DNA of 64,000 nt from Cephalotus follicularis (lineage: Eukaryota; Streptophyta; Magnoliopsida; Oxalidales; Cephalotaceae). Below are positions 24,550 to 36,814 of the stretch, piece after piece; position 1 is the stretch's first letter, and each line of letters begins with the position of its first letter. The stretch covers positions 46,046 to 110,045 of the forward strand of contig BDDD01005847.1 of assembly GCA_001972305.1 (NCBI GenBank), given 5' to 3'. Position numbers and translations under genes: made by a program. The notes below the pieces were generated by a model that worked only from the letters and a program-made list of their open reading frames with translations, was not told where the DNA came from and ran no database searches.

Positions 24550-25621
24550 GGCCGATTACGCTCTAAGGAAAGTTCATGAAGGAATTTGTGGAAACCACAC
24601 TGGGGGCAGAACCTTGTCTCACAAGCTGTTAAGGCAAGGCTACTACTGGCCGACCATGCATCAAGATGCAATAAACTTAGTGAGGAAGTGTGACAAGTGT
24701 CAGAGGAACTCCAACATAAGTAGAAGACCTTCTCAACCTCTGACCTCAATTACGGCCCCGTGGCCCTTCGCACAGTGGGGAATGGACTTCGTCGGACCAT
24801 TACCTATGGCAACAGGCCAAAGGAAGTTTCTCATTGTAGCAGTTGACTACTTCACTAAGTGGGTGGAAGCAGAACCTCTGGCAACAATAACAGAGAAGAA
24901 CACAGAGAGCTTTGTATGGAAGTCAATAATCTGCATATTTGGGGTTCCGAGGACAATTATCACAGATAATGGTAAGCAGTTTGATTGCCAAGCCTTCCGA
25001 GACTTTTGCAGAGAATGGAGAATAGAGCATAGGCTTGCCTCAGTAGCCTACCCTCAAAGCAATGGCCAAGCCGAGGTGATCAACAGGGAAATCATCTCGG
25101 GCTTAAAAAAGCGCTTAGAAGATAGCAAAGGAAGGTGGACCGAGGAACTACCAAGTGTGCTATGGGCATATAGAACCACTCCTCGGACTACCACCGGAGA
25201 ATCCCCATACAGTCTATGCTTCGGAGCAGAGGCCGTGATACCAGTGGAGGTTGGAATACAATCACCAAGCGTTGTGCACTTTACTGAAGACAACAATGAA
25301 GAAGGGCTGAGGAGCCTCCTCGACCTAGTGGAAGAACTCAGAGATAAGGCCGTGATCAGAGTTGCAGCCTACCAAGAGAGGGTAAGCCGATACTACAACA
25401 AAAGAGTAAGCCCAAGACCACTAAGGCAAGGAAATCTAGTCCTACGCAACTCAGCCGTTGCAGATCCTACTGGTACCAGAGGAAAGCTAGCCCCTGCTTG
25501 GGAAGGGCCATACAAGATCAAAAGGGTCCTTCGCCCAGGAACATTCAAACTTGAAACTTTGGGGGTTAGGGAGATTGCCAGAGCTTGGAATGCCGAGCAT
25601 CTGAGGAAGTACTATCAATAA
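24550..25621 (+). mobile_element. Integrase region of element 1
   Basis: The HHCC zinc-binding start (GNHTGGRTLSHKLLRQGYYW, then CDKCQR) is followed by the catalytic core (GMDFVGPLPMATGQRKF, VDYFTKWVEAEP, IITDNGKQF, QSNGQAEVINREI). The C-terminal region is GPYKIKRVLRPGTFKLE. It is fossil coding sequence of Gypsy type. Confidence 0.9.
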
Positions 25622-25859
25622 TTGTAAGAAACTTTCAATGAAATTTGAATTTTTTCAAGATTTTTTCAAGATTTGTGTTCAACATTATAATTCCAAGTTT
25701 GCAAGGGACCGGAGGTCCAATGTTCATGTCCTCAAACCTCTGAACAGCCGCCGATCAGCTCCCTCAGTCTTAAGCAAAGCATCTCGGACCATGCCCCCAA
25801 GGGGGCACTTAGATCTAAAGCTTCCTAAGCCTTACGGAGGCTAATTCTCAAAAAGGAAA

Positions 25860-26300
25860 CCAACACAAGCCGAGGTCTCAGACAGACCAGCCAAACAGGC
25901 GTTCAAGAGCATCCAAGGATGCACATACCAAAAGCCTCCTTACGAGGAGCATACAAAAGACTCATTCCGAGGAGCATGCAAAAGACTCCTTCTGAGGAGC
26001 ACCTACATTTGTCAACAAAGACTCCTCCCGAGGAGCACGCCTAAAAGACTTCCAAGGAAGCACTAAGACTCCTAAGGGAGCAAACACTGGTTGGCAACAC
26101 CATGGGAACTTGTCCAACCAGGCCTAAAGTCGTGACTTGAAAGGCGAATCCATGGGAACTCGCAACGATCAAGCTCGTCGGACTGAGCACTTTAATACAA
26201 GTGTCTCCAAGTGGACTGAAAGCTCAGCCGACCTGTCCTAAAACCTCTTAGGTCAGACGATACTCTCCTCGGCAAACCCATGGGAACTTGTCCGAGCAGA
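25860..26300 (+). repeat. Imperfect tandem repeats in the 3' untranslated region of element 1
   Basis: Units resembling AAAGACTCCTTCTGAGGAGC recur several times at 25938-26040. A more degenerate stretch follows. Element 2 has a clearer version at 57085-57282. Confidence 0.6.
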
Positions 26301-26781
26301 CCAAGAACTCAATCTGTGAGTGCAAAAATTCTCTTATAATTACTTAAGCATTTTAGAAATGAAGGGTCCTATGAGGACTGTCAAAGCTTGAGTGACCTCG
26401 ACCACGAAAAGTTAGTGTTTTGAGCTTAGTTAAAAGTTCCAAGGAACTATCAGCACATATATACACTTAACGCTCAAATACACAAGGAACCAATTGAAGA
26501 TAAAGTTCGAGAAGGCAAAGCCCTTTTTACTTATATTGTTGTTAAGTTACTTAAGCTTTTTTGGAGTCAAGTGTTCACTTGTTCGAGAAGTCAGAGGTCA
26601 CCTTGAAGACAAAATTCCTAAGGGAATTATTAATAACTACAAGTATGCAGAGATCAACTACCACACATAGCACAGTATTTAAATGCAAGACCAGAGAATG
26701 AAAAAAGAAATTCTTTTATTGATGATTCAAAGAGATTACAAGTGAAAAGACTAAAAACTATTACAAGGCAAAAGCAAAAAA

Positions 26782-29256
26782 CTAAGGCTGAGGAAGATCT
26801 TCTTGCTCAGCCGAGGGATCTTCATGAAGAGGTGGAGGAGCAAAGAAGGCCTCAACGGAAGGCAGAGGATGATCGCCAAAGCCAGCAAAAATGTCCTCTG
26901 GAGCCGAGGAAGAAGGAATAATACGAGGAACCGATGCAGGGTCCGAGGAGGCAGCAGCAGGATCCCCAGCGAGAATGACCACGTCAGGAGAAGTGGGAGT
27001 TGGCAGATCATCCACCAAGGCAGACGAGGCTCCTCCCTCCAACCTCTGACGGACCTTCTCCTCCACTGCATCAATTCCCTCTGGGTAGAAGTCAAATGCA
27101 TTGGCAGAGGGACAATACACCACTTCATCCAGCGAGAACTCGGGCTGCAGAGAAGAGACCCAGTTCCTACATGCATAGAAGCTCCGACGAAAGTACTCGA
27201 CCGCTTCCAGGAACACTGCTTCATCGAACTCGTCCGAGCTCTTAAACTCCTCCACGGAGGACCTTATCAATTCTTTGAACTCCTCCGAGTTCTTGAAGTC
27301 GGCCACTGCCTGGTGTTGTTCCCTCCTCAGCAGCTCCAACTCCCTTATCTGCTGTTCCATCTCTCTCCTCTGCTGTCGATCAAGCTTGGCTACCAGATCA
27401 TCAATTTTCTCCTCGGCCCGTTTCAGCTTGGCCTCCAGCCATTTCTTCTTGGCCTTCTCCTCCTCCAAGTCCTCAACCGCTTGCTTCTTCTCCTCGGCCA
27501 AGGACTCCTGAACCTTGAGAACCTCGTTCAGTTGAGCTTGAGCCGAGCGAGCAGTTTCTTCCAAGGTGGCCATGCTCGACCTCAGCTCTCTGTCCCTGGC
27601 TACTACTGCCGAGAAGTTGTCCACAAGCAGTTGAGTGTTGTTCAGAGACTGTCAGAGGAGTACAAATGTTAGACATTATGAAGAACCAAAACACAAGAAA
27701 AATCAAGGCAACTAAGGAAGAGATCATTTACCCTCAAGTGGCTCCTCAGACAATGGGTCACCAACTCCTCGTTGGACCACCTCTGCCTTGCCTCCATCTC
27801 CATGGGAAAGAAGACCAGCCGACTGAGTGCTTGGGGGACTCCAGGACCATTGAGGTTTAGGTGGTGGCAGTCCATGCCCTCGAACTCGTTAAGCAGCTCG
27901 TCCACCTCCCGAGTTGGAGGAATGAGGATTGGGTCCTGGGAGCTTGATCCGAGGGCAGCCACATCCTCGGCCTCCTGTGCCTTCTTGCTACCATCGACGG
28001 CCTTCCCCTTCCTGCTCCTCTTCGTCAGAGGAGCGTGCTCAGCACTGGGGGCGTTGTCTGCAGCCCTTTTGCTTGCTTCCTTCCTCTTCTCAGTAGTAGC
28101 AATAGGCACTCTAGCAGGAGGAGGAGTTTTGGCCTGGGGCCTTGACCCCTCGGCCACAGGGGCCTTCCCCTTAGGCTTCGGTGCAGTAGGTGCATGGGCC
28201 TTCCTCTGGTCAGTGGCCTTCATGATGGCAGAGAAATCGCGACGAGGAGCCATAGCTGAAAGAAAACATGAAAGTTAGAGTCAGAGATCCAAAAATGCAA
28301 AAGTTAGTAAAAATAGCATTGACAGAAGGAACGGAGGAGACAGGTTTTTTACAATTTTGTTCCGACATTGGGGGCGGAGGACTATTTTGTTCTCCCTCTC
28401 CCTCCGAGATGTCCTCCTCGGATCCGTCCGAGGAGGATCCCTGTCCGAGGACTACGCTCAGTCCGGCCTGGATCAGACGATCCTCACTAATGGTGGAGTT
28501 CACATCCTCTGGCTCAAGGGCCAGGAGTTTACTAAGACCTATCTTCTTAGCCGAGGTCAGGCGAGACCTCTTGTTCAGAGATTTGACATCCAAGGAATTG
28601 CACCAGGGAGAGGGAGTAAACCCTTCGAAGTCCTTTATTAAGAAATACTTCCTCCTCCAATTTTTTATGGATTGGGTAGGGTTGAGGAGAAGTTTTTTCA
28701 CCCCAGAACGGGACTTGAAAAAATACCCGATCGTTTTACGGGTGGCTGAGAGGACGTGAAACTCTTTGAAAAGGTTCACAGTCGCTTCCACCTCGGACTC
28801 TATGCACTTGACAAGGAAACCTATCATGAAGCCCCAAGACTGAGGTTGAAGAAGTGAGGGATGAAGACTAAAGCTAACTAAGACAGAGATGGCAAAGGAA
28901 GGAACAGGGACCTTTAGACCATGGGAAAGAGCCCCTTCGAAGACTACAAAGAGGCCTTCTCGGCTCATGGTAACTATCCGAGGATCTTTGGGAAGACAGT
29001 AGGTCAACCCACGAGGGAAGTTGTATTTTCTAGAGAGTTTTTTTACCTCAGCTTGGCTGAGGGTGCTCACACCGAAGACACAATCTTCATGCAGAGGATT
29101 GGCCTCTGCAGTGGGTGCATCAGGGTCACCCACCGCGGCCCCTAGAGAACCCTCAACACCAAGTGGCCTTTCAGCGGTGGGAACCACCATGGCCAAAGGC
29201 TCGACAGACAGGGGGAAGGTAGGAGAAGATCCACTCGACAGTTCTTGACTAGCCAT
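26782..29256 (-). mobile_element. Antisense ORFs of element 1 (Tat-clade accessory gene)
   Basis: Long minus-strand frames lie at 28210-29256, 27669-28253 and 26782-27624. The first has a conserved block (LHPSLLQPQSWGFMIGFLV, KYFLIKDFEGFTPSPW) typical of plant proteins called putative gypsy-type transposon (Transposase_28-like). The last is a Glu/Lys-rich coiled coil (about residues 15-110) with an acidic Pro/Ser tail. Gaps with intron-like borders separate the frames, as in related spliced antisense genes. The function is unknown. Confidence 0.75.
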
Positions 29257-29901
29257 GAGTTAGAAAGGAAGAAGAGGAAATTGCTAAAGAAAAAAGCCTT
29301 AGAACGATCTGGGAAAGCAAAGAGAAGACAGAAACTTACCAAAAACTTTGATTCGAAGGGATTGGAATAGGTAACTGAAGGCACTGCAGATTAGGCAAGC
29401 TCTCAAAAGCACTGTAAGTTCTTAAGGTTTATGAAGCGAAAGTTCTGCTGTGAGAAGAACAAAAGTTTTTATAGACCCCCATCTCGGATCCTGGCCCTCC
29501 ACCTCGCACAAGATCCAACGGTTGGGAAACAGATCGTCACATCAGGCGCGGGAAATGAGGAGACAGGCGCGGGAAACGAAAAGGCAGAGGCGGGAGACGT
29601 TTTGGGCATGCCACGTGTGAAGCGTATTTAGTACGCAACTTAAATGCTAATCATGACGGTTCACAACTCGAGGCCTCTTGATAAGATTGATGACATAACA
29701 AAGGGCAGGCTTTAGTCCTCGGTTCAAGCAGACTATGTTTTGTATCAGAGGAATGATAGAAGCAATACTCTCACCCTCGGTCCATTAGCACAAGGAAAAG
29801 CAAACGGGAAAAACTGCAGAGGAGTCTTGCCCGAGCCACGACTCTCAACTCTGATCCTCCTCCTCTGACCAAGGTCAGAGAACAAGGACCAGGGGGGCAT
29901 A

Positions 29902-30855
29902 TGATGGGGGAAAAATATGTTTATATTAATAAGGACACGTGTTCACTGCAGACATGACCAGCTGTCCATGAGGGATTAGAAGCTTACCCACAGGGCGTGC
30001 CGAGGAACGCACACATGGCAAGGAACGTCCTTCTCGGACCAAGAGCCGAGAACCGTTATTTTTTGAAGAGAACATACTGAGACATCAAGTCCGAGGACCC
30101 TCCTCAGACTTCGGGTCAGAAGACCTCATCCAGGGCGTCGGGGCCGAGGACTTCCTCTGCCCAAGCTACCCATCAGACAGGGAACAAGAGGCACGTCCTC
30201 CACTACACAGAAACTGACGATCTCCTCCTCGGACATGTTCAAACTGTTTTCGTCCTCGGACTAATGAGGACCTGGTGACTTAAGCAGACACTACAGAGTA
30301 GCAAAGGGGGATAGCGAGGGGCCCATGACCTCGGAACCATAGCAGTAATTCATTTCCTCTACAATCCAGCAATGGAGGACCTCAACCTTATCTATGGGAT
30401 AAGGAGATTAACTTCACCAGATTTCTTGGGATTTGTACTTATCCAAAAGAAGAGATAGTGTCATAACCAACTACAAACAAAGGAAACGGCGACATTATTG
30501 GCGGAGATCAAGGGGAATGACTGAGATCCTCGGCATTTCCCTAGGGGACAACTACTACCTCCGAATTTCACGCTCTATCAGTTACAAGACACCACTATAA
30601 ATACAAGTTCAACAGACTGAACAAAGGTCAGCCATTTTTGCATTACAAAGCACCTTATTTCCTCTGCACTTTGTCTAACTTGAGCGTCGGAGTGTCCCCG
30701 GAAGAATAACCTCCTGGACTTTCCACCATTTTTGTTACTTTTTGCAGGGATCCGAGATCAAAATCTTCCTCCGGGCATCTGTGACAAGCGTTTTTCTTAA
30801 CAAATAAAAGTCCTCTACGTAGGATACTGTTGAGAGAAGGATTTCTGTATCAACA
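29902..30855 (+). repeat. 3' LTR of element 1
   Basis: The LTR runs from TGATGGGGGA to TATCAACA and is 954 bp long. A TATAAATA box (about 30596) is followed by the R/U5 region with AACTTGAGCGTCGGAGTG, which the LTRs of element 2 share. Confidence 0.92.
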
Positions 30856-30860
30856 GTTTT

Positions 30861-31086
30861 GAATCATAAATAATATAGTATCATAAAAATACATAAATAA
30901 ATTATTAAAATATATTGATAAAATCACAAATAAATTATTAATTATTTTATTAAAATTCAAAATATCAGAGGGAAGAAAAAGGTTGAAGTGTTGATGATTA
31001 TTGTTTCCTCTGAGCTGGAAGTGAATGTACGGATGATCATAACACCACATAGCATCAATTAAAAAATCTCTGCAAGAAGAAAAGAA
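30861..31086. other. Flank between element 1 and the PPR pseudogene
   Basis: The flank is AT-rich. From about 31030 it matches the 5' flank of the left PPR copy (GGATGATCATAACACCACAT). It would contain the PPR promoter and leader. Confidence 0.6.
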
Positions 31087-32486
31087 ATGTCAAATTTAAG
31101 ATTGCAAACCTCAGCTTCACCTCATATGCACGGTCACTGTACGGATCATCATAACCTGCCATCACCGCCACCACAGGTATTATCACTTCACCATCACCCG
31201 AATAATCATGTTCCTAATAGCCCAAAAAAACCTTCAATTTTTTCCCATATTATAAATTCTTCTACTTCACTACAACTCCTTGGAAACCCGTCTTGGAATT
31301 CAATAAATAAACATGGGTTCTTAAACAATAAGCATGCGATTGATGTTTCATCGTGTAATGAGATGATCAGAGATTGCAATGATAATGCGTTGTTTGAGGA
31401 AGCAATAAGGGTTTATGTTAATTTGCTCAGAAGTGGTTTTCCTGTTGAGGAGTTTAGATTCTTTCCTTGTTTGATTAAAGCATTTGGTGGGCTTTGTGAT
31501 GTGCGTAAAAGTGGGCAGATTCACGGGCATGTGTTAAAACTCGGATTCTTTGATGATGTATATGTTGCAAATGCGTTGTTAAGTGCATACTAGAAGTGTG
31601 GAGCAGTTGAAAATGCCGTTAAAATGTTTGAGAAAATGGGTGAGAGAGATTCAGTTACGTGGAATTCAATGATATCTGGGTATTGTCAGTCAGGGGATTA
31701 TACGGATTCATTCAAGATCTTCAGAATGATGATTAAGGATTATGGTCTGTACCTAAATCGCGTTGCTTGTCTTTCGGCGGTCTCAGCATGTTCTTCGGTA
31801 TATTGGTTGACTCATGGGCGAGAGATTCATGCTTTTGTTTTGAAACGTGGTTGGGATGCTGGTGAATTTTTTGGTTAGTGCATTGATTGATCTGTACATG
31901 AAATGCGGGGATTTGAGGAATTCTAATAATGTTTTTAGGAGCATTCTTGATTGTGAGTCCGTGAGAGGGAATCCAGTGATATGGAATGTGATGATTTTGG
32001 GATATGTCTCAAACGGGTGTTTAACACTGGCATTAGAGTTGTTCATTGAGATGTTGGGTCTGGGGATAAAGCCAGATTCTTTGACAATGGTGGACGTTTT
32101 GGTTTTGTGCTATGAGTTGTCGGATTTGGAGGTGGGAAAGCAAATCCATGGGTTCATTCTCATATTTGGATTGGAGAATGATGTAAGAGTTTGTACTGCG
32201 CTTATGGAAATGTATTTTAAATGTGGTGATCCTGAATCTGGTTTCAACATCTTTAAAAGGTCCCAAAATCGTAACTTAGTCACATGGGGTGCGGTATTAT
32301 CAAATAGTGCTCAGAATGGCTATCCCATCAAAGCACTGGAGCTTTTCTACGATTTTATGTCTGAGCATGGTGGATTCCCAGATTCTTTCCTGCTTGTGTC
32401 TGTTCTGCGTGCATGTTCATCCTTGACTTCTAAGCCTAAATGTGAGGAAATCCATGGATCGGCAGTAAAAATGAGCTTTGATTCTA

Positions 32487-33651
32487 GGGTAAATTATATA
32501 AAAACACCTGAGTTTTATCTCCGTTGACACTTTAGCACCTGAAGATTCAAAACAGAAACTTTGACACTTATGATGTTGTTTGGTAGACAACTAGACACCT
32601 GCCGTTAATCTGCTGTTAGTTGATCCGTTAGTTTTAGGGTAAATTACACAAAAACACTTGAGTTTTATCTCCGTTGACATTTTAGCACATGAAAATTACA
32701 AAACGACAAAGTCACACCTCATTATTAATGTTGTTAACGGAAATTATAAAATACAATACTACCCTTATATTAAAAAATATGTACTTAGTGTATTAAAAAA
32801 TCTCAGTTTCATCTCCATGCTCTCCGAACACTCATAGCCACCGAACACGCATAGTCATTTTCACTAGCTCCACTCACACCCCCACATGAACCCAGCTCCA
32901 TCAAAACAACCCTTCACCTCCACCAAATGTTCAACCAAACACAACCCCTAAAACCTATAACCAAAGACTTATCCAGTGCCTAAATTACCAACAAGTAGCC
33001 ACTGTGAAACAAAAATCACTGCCCAAAACAAAAACCCACAACCGAACCACAACCTCAAAACACCCTGCAAAACCAAAACCCACAAAGCATACCCACATAA
33101 AAAAATTTCACTGCCATAAAAGACAACATCCAACCAATCACCCAAGCGTACATCATTCACAAGCAGCCACGCACTCACCTTACCGCACCGACCATCGCAT
33201 GACACACCTCCATCACCGCCCTTCCTCTATCCAGACCCGAGAGTTTTGAACGCAAATCAGGTATGGATCCCATTATTGGTGTGGTTTGGTGAGGGAGAGA
33301 GAGCATGGAGAGAGAACTGAGATTTTTTAATACACTAAGTGCAGATTTTTTAATATAAGGGTAGTATTGTATTTTGTAATTTTCGTTAACAACATTAAGG
33401 TGTGACTTTGTCATTTTGTAATCTTTAGGGGCTAAAGTATCAATGGAGATAAAACTCAGGTGTTTTTGTGTAATTTACCCAATGTTATTAATATAATGCT
33501 GACATGCCGGCGGATCAACTAACGGCAGATTAACGGCAGGTGTCTAACTGTCTACCAAACAGCATCATAAGTGTCAAAGTTTCTGTTTTGAATCTTCAGG
33601 TGCTAAAGTGTCAACAGAGATAAAATTCAAGCGTTTTTGTGTAATATACCC
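32487..33651. mobile_element. Mutator-like long-TIR element inserted in the PPR pseudogene
   Basis: The 9-bp duplication TTGATTCTA (32478-32486 and 33652-33660) flanks GGGTAAATTATATAAAAACA at the left and its inverted counterpart (GGGTATATTACACAAAAACG reversed) at the right. The terminal inverted repeats extend about 150 bp on each side. This fits non-autonomous Mutator-like elements. No transposase is present. The left PPR copy has the empty site. Confidence 0.9.
32637..33480. mobile_element. Second element of the same family nested inside
   Basis: Another pair of ends of the same family (GGGTAAATTACACAAAAACA and its reverse) lies inside the outer element, with inverted repeats of about 200 bp. 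I found no clear duplication around it. The outer and inner ends share only about the first 60 bp, so it is a relative rather than a direct copy. Confidence 0.75.
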
Positions 33652-34796
33652 TTGATTCTAATGTTTATGTTGGTGGTGCCCTAGTGGATATGTATGGAAA
33701 AGGCAGAGATATGGAGTCTGCTCAAAAAGTTTTTAGTGGGCTACTGTCAAGGGATTTGGTCTCATGGAATGCCCTAATATCTGGATATTCTCAAAATGAA
33801 TGTGCAGATGAAGCATTGAATTCATTTCGTGAAATGCAATCTGAACAAATTAGACCCAATACTGTAACAGCTTCATGTATTCTGTCTGTTTGTGCACACT
33901 TATCAGTTTTCAGTGTGTGTAAGGAGGTTCATTGTTACTTATTACAGCAAGGATTTTTACCCAATATTCTGGTGAGCAATTCTCTAGTAGTTGCCTATGC
34001 CAAATGTGGGGACATGAATAGCTCATGGACAATATTTGAGCAGATGCCCGAAAGGAATGAGGTATCATGAAATTCTATCATATTTGGATTAGGTATGCAT
34101 GGTTGTAATGATAAAATCATTGTTTTATTTGGAAAGATGAAAGAAGCTGGTATGAAGCCTAACCATGCAACTTTTACAGCTCTTCTTTCTGCATGCAGTC
34201 ATGCAGGGAGAGTTGATATGGGATGGCAATTTTTCAGAAGCATGAGTGAAGACTATAAACTTGAGCCTCAACTTGAACATTATACCTGCATGGTTGATCT
34301 TCTGGGTCAAGCTGGCCATCTAAACCAAGCGTATGATCTGATCATGGCCATGCCTCTTGTCCCAGATGCTGGCATATGGGGTTCTTTGATTGGATCTTGC
34401 AGAAGTCACAGCAATGAAAAGTTGGCAGAACTTATAGCTAATCATATATTCGAGCTAGATCCCACAAACATTGGCTACCGTGTCCTCCTTGCAAATATGT
34501 ATGAAGATTTTGGGAAATCGAATGAAGTTGCTAGGATTAGGGGTGCAATTAAGGATATGGGGCTTAAAAAGCAGACTGGATGCAGCTGGATTGAAATCAA
34601 TAACAATGTTAGCATATTTGTTGCCAGTGATTGTTCACACCTTAAGACAAATGAGATATATGCTGCAATTAATGTTTTAACAATGGAGATGAAAAGGGCA
34701 GGATACATTCCTCAATCAGGATCAGTTAATGTTGGTCTCAATGAGGTTTATGGTGGTGATCTTGCTTCGAGTGAAAAGACACTGATGTGTCATTAA

Positions 34797-35690
34797 TGGG
34801 TGTAACAATGCATAGCTGAAATAGAATAGTTTGCCAATTGGAATAAATAGTTGGCTTGATACTTAGTAAATGTCAAGGCCATCACAATGTTACTAGAAAG
34901 GAAAGCTAGTTTCCATTGCTAGACTGATTGAAATACTCAATAAACAATGATGATACCACCTTGAAGAGAACTCTTGATGTTTTAATCCCTTCACTTTAAC
35001 AAAGCTTTTCAGATAATTGGTTTCTTCTCTGATAATTCAGTGAGTTTTAGCTTAAGTTTCTGAGAAATCCTGGTTCGACTGAATTTTCGATGATGATTTG
35101 TTTGTTACATTTATTTTAGATTAATGTTTTGTCTTCTGTTCAAACAAGATATTATATACCATTTACAAATTCATGTTTCTATTTTTATACAAACATATCT
35201 TTATCTCTCCATATCTATTAAGCAGATGATTTTGCAATTTATTAGTTCCCGTATGGTATTTACAGAAGCAGCTGGATTAGACATCTAGAATCTTGAATGC
35301 CTGAGTTTTTATGGAGAGGGATCTTTAAGGTTCATCAAAACTTGCAAGGTTGACATCTGCATTTATCATATTAGTATATAGCTTAATAATCTTTGTCACT
35401 GTTCCTGCTTACTTTTACATATTTGGTAGGCGGTGAATTAGTAAAATAAAGAGGAGTTGAGATAGTTGTTTAAGGAAGCATTGTAGTATTGACAAAGAAA
35501 CTTGTAGAAAGCTCCTACGTGCATTAACAACTCATATAGGTCAAGCTAAAGTCGTTTTTTAAAAAGAAGGTTGGTAAAGGTAAGTACACATTGTTTTGGT
35601 GTGCCAAATAAAAAACCTGGGACATAAACCCAAGACCCCAATAAGGAGATTTGAAGTGTTAAAACCAATCAAAAGTCTCTTGAGCTCAAA
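34797..35690. other. 3' flank of the PPR pseudogene within the right arm
   Basis: This is the reverse-complement match of about 4463-5400. No gene was seen. Confidence 0.6.
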
Positions 35691-35894
35691 TTAACTGTTT
35701 CCTGCTTGGGATACGATTGCAAGCAGCATTTCTTCTATGGCAGGCGATCTTGGACAGGGGGATGGATCACAAAACTTCCTATTCATAAGAGTGAGAGAGA
35801 TGTTGTTACTACAACATCGGTAACTGCAATGAACATCTCGTGGAAGCACCTCTAACATTAGAAGTGTGATTTGCCTTGGTGTAGACCCCTTCAC
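35691..35894 (-). other. Right-arm copy of the candidate terminal exon
   Basis: This is a 67-codon frame with an ATG, ending in the same residues as 4289-4462 (EEMLLAIVSQAGNS). It differs by a few substitutions and by a different N-terminal stretch, because the two copies differ by about 26 bp near the arm border. It is unrecognised and may be a non-coding remnant. Confidence 0.2.
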
Positions 35895-36707
35895 ACCTAA
35901 TCCTTATTTTCCCCTTTGGATGGGTCTTTCCTCTCTCATCTAAAGATTTAATCCCCTTTTTCTCTTTGGGTGTGTCTAAAAAATAAAAAAATAAGATAAA
36001 ATAATAAAAACCAGTCCTCGAGGCTTCGGTGGAGGTTCCTTTTTGCTTTAAATGGAATCCATCCCACCTCAATTATGACTCACCTCAATCCTACAAGGTC
36101 TCTATTGTAAATCATCACTTTGAAACCTTTTTCCTGAAGAAGTTAATTAATCGTGTAATTCGTGTCAAAAACTCAAATATAAACATAACCTAATCTATTA
36201 AATTGATTAAACATATCAATTCGCATAATTTTCTAACTAAACAAATTAAGTTAAATTAGGTTAAGTTAATCGATATAATAATTTTAATTTGATCCAATTA
36301 ATAATTAATTATAGGATAATATACTTATTTTACTTTAGAAACTTTTTTTTATATTAAAAAAAGGAAAAATGAGATTAATCGCGTCTCTCTTATACTCAAT
36401 CCCAGAATCTCTCACTTACAAAAGTAAAAGCAATGTCATCAGACTATATAGTCATTGACTTTACTTTAGAAACTTTTAATCGCAAACTAATATTATTTTG
36501 CATTTCATTATTATTTTTAATTAACTAAATTATTAATGACCTATAATTTGGTTAATTGAGGTTGAGTCAAATTAAAAGGGATTGAATGGAGTTATAATTA
36601 ATAAAAAGATAATTACAGACAAATTTTGAGTTAAGTGCAATTACGTTGATGATGTTATTGGTAATAGAATTGACATTCGATGACAAATTACTGCCCCTAC
36701 CCCCTAG
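35895..36707. other. AT-rich intergenic stretch
   Basis: Beyond the right arm (edge near 35858) the sequence is single-copy and AT-rich. I see no gene or repeat ends. Confidence 0.5.
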
Positions 36708-36814
36708 CAGTGCCAAGAGATGGACAAAAAACCGGTATGGACTGGGTTGGTCCTATTTATACTAATTTAGTTCAGATTGACAGGCAGTTTTTGAGACCGG
36801 ACCTAGGCCCGGTC

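Larger units (their letters stand above)
20746..30855 (+). mobile_element. Ty3/Gypsy LTR retrotransposon, Tat-type (element 1), broken
   Basis: This 10,110-bp element is bounded by target duplications GTTTT (20741-20745 and 30856-30860) and two 954-bp LTRs. Immediately inside the 5' LTR is TTGGCGCCGTCTGTGGGAA, which sits at the primer-binding position. GGACCAGGGGGGCATA, a polypurine tract, precedes the 3' LTR. Parts recognised in order: gag, aspartic protease region, integrase, a repeat-bearing untranslated region, then antisense ORFs. The antisense ORFs between pol and the 3' LTR match the known arrangement of the Ogre/Tat clade (Retand, Grande). It is broken in several places and pol is incomplete. 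Outside one replaced block the LTRs differ by roughly 2 percent by eye, suggesting an insertion within about the last million years. It inserted in the right arm only. Confidence 0.93.
31087..34796 (+). pseudogene. PLS-class PPR pseudogene (right copy)
   Basis: This is the inverted copy of 5547-7931 and keeps the same ATG context and motif order. It is inactivated by a TAG at 31591-31593 (the left copy reads Leu), an extra T in a T-run near 31866-31871 that shifts the frame, a 1.17-kb transposon after 32486, and a TGA at 34068-34070 (the left copy reads Trp in VSWNS). In contrast it keeps the full C-terminus: after NNNVSIFVASDCSHL it reads on through KTNEIYAAINVLTMEMKRAG to TAA at 34794-34796, about 50 residues beyond the stop in the left copy. 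It could be transcribed but cannot make a full protein. Confidence 0.9.
18648..35858. repeat. Right arm of large inverted duplication (expanded by insertions)
   Basis: This is the reverse-complement partner of 4273-11053. It reads 18648-20483, then about 430 bp absent from the left arm (20484-20745 plus 30856-31029) split by a 10.1-kb LTR retrotransposon, then 31030-35858, in which a Mutator-like element interrupts the PPR pseudogene. Removing the insertions restores collinearity with the left arm. Confidence 0.88.

Noticed and set aside
32969-33249. Overlapping ORFs on both strands within the Mutator-like element
   Set aside because: They are short, lack similarity to transposases and lie in non-coding element DNA.
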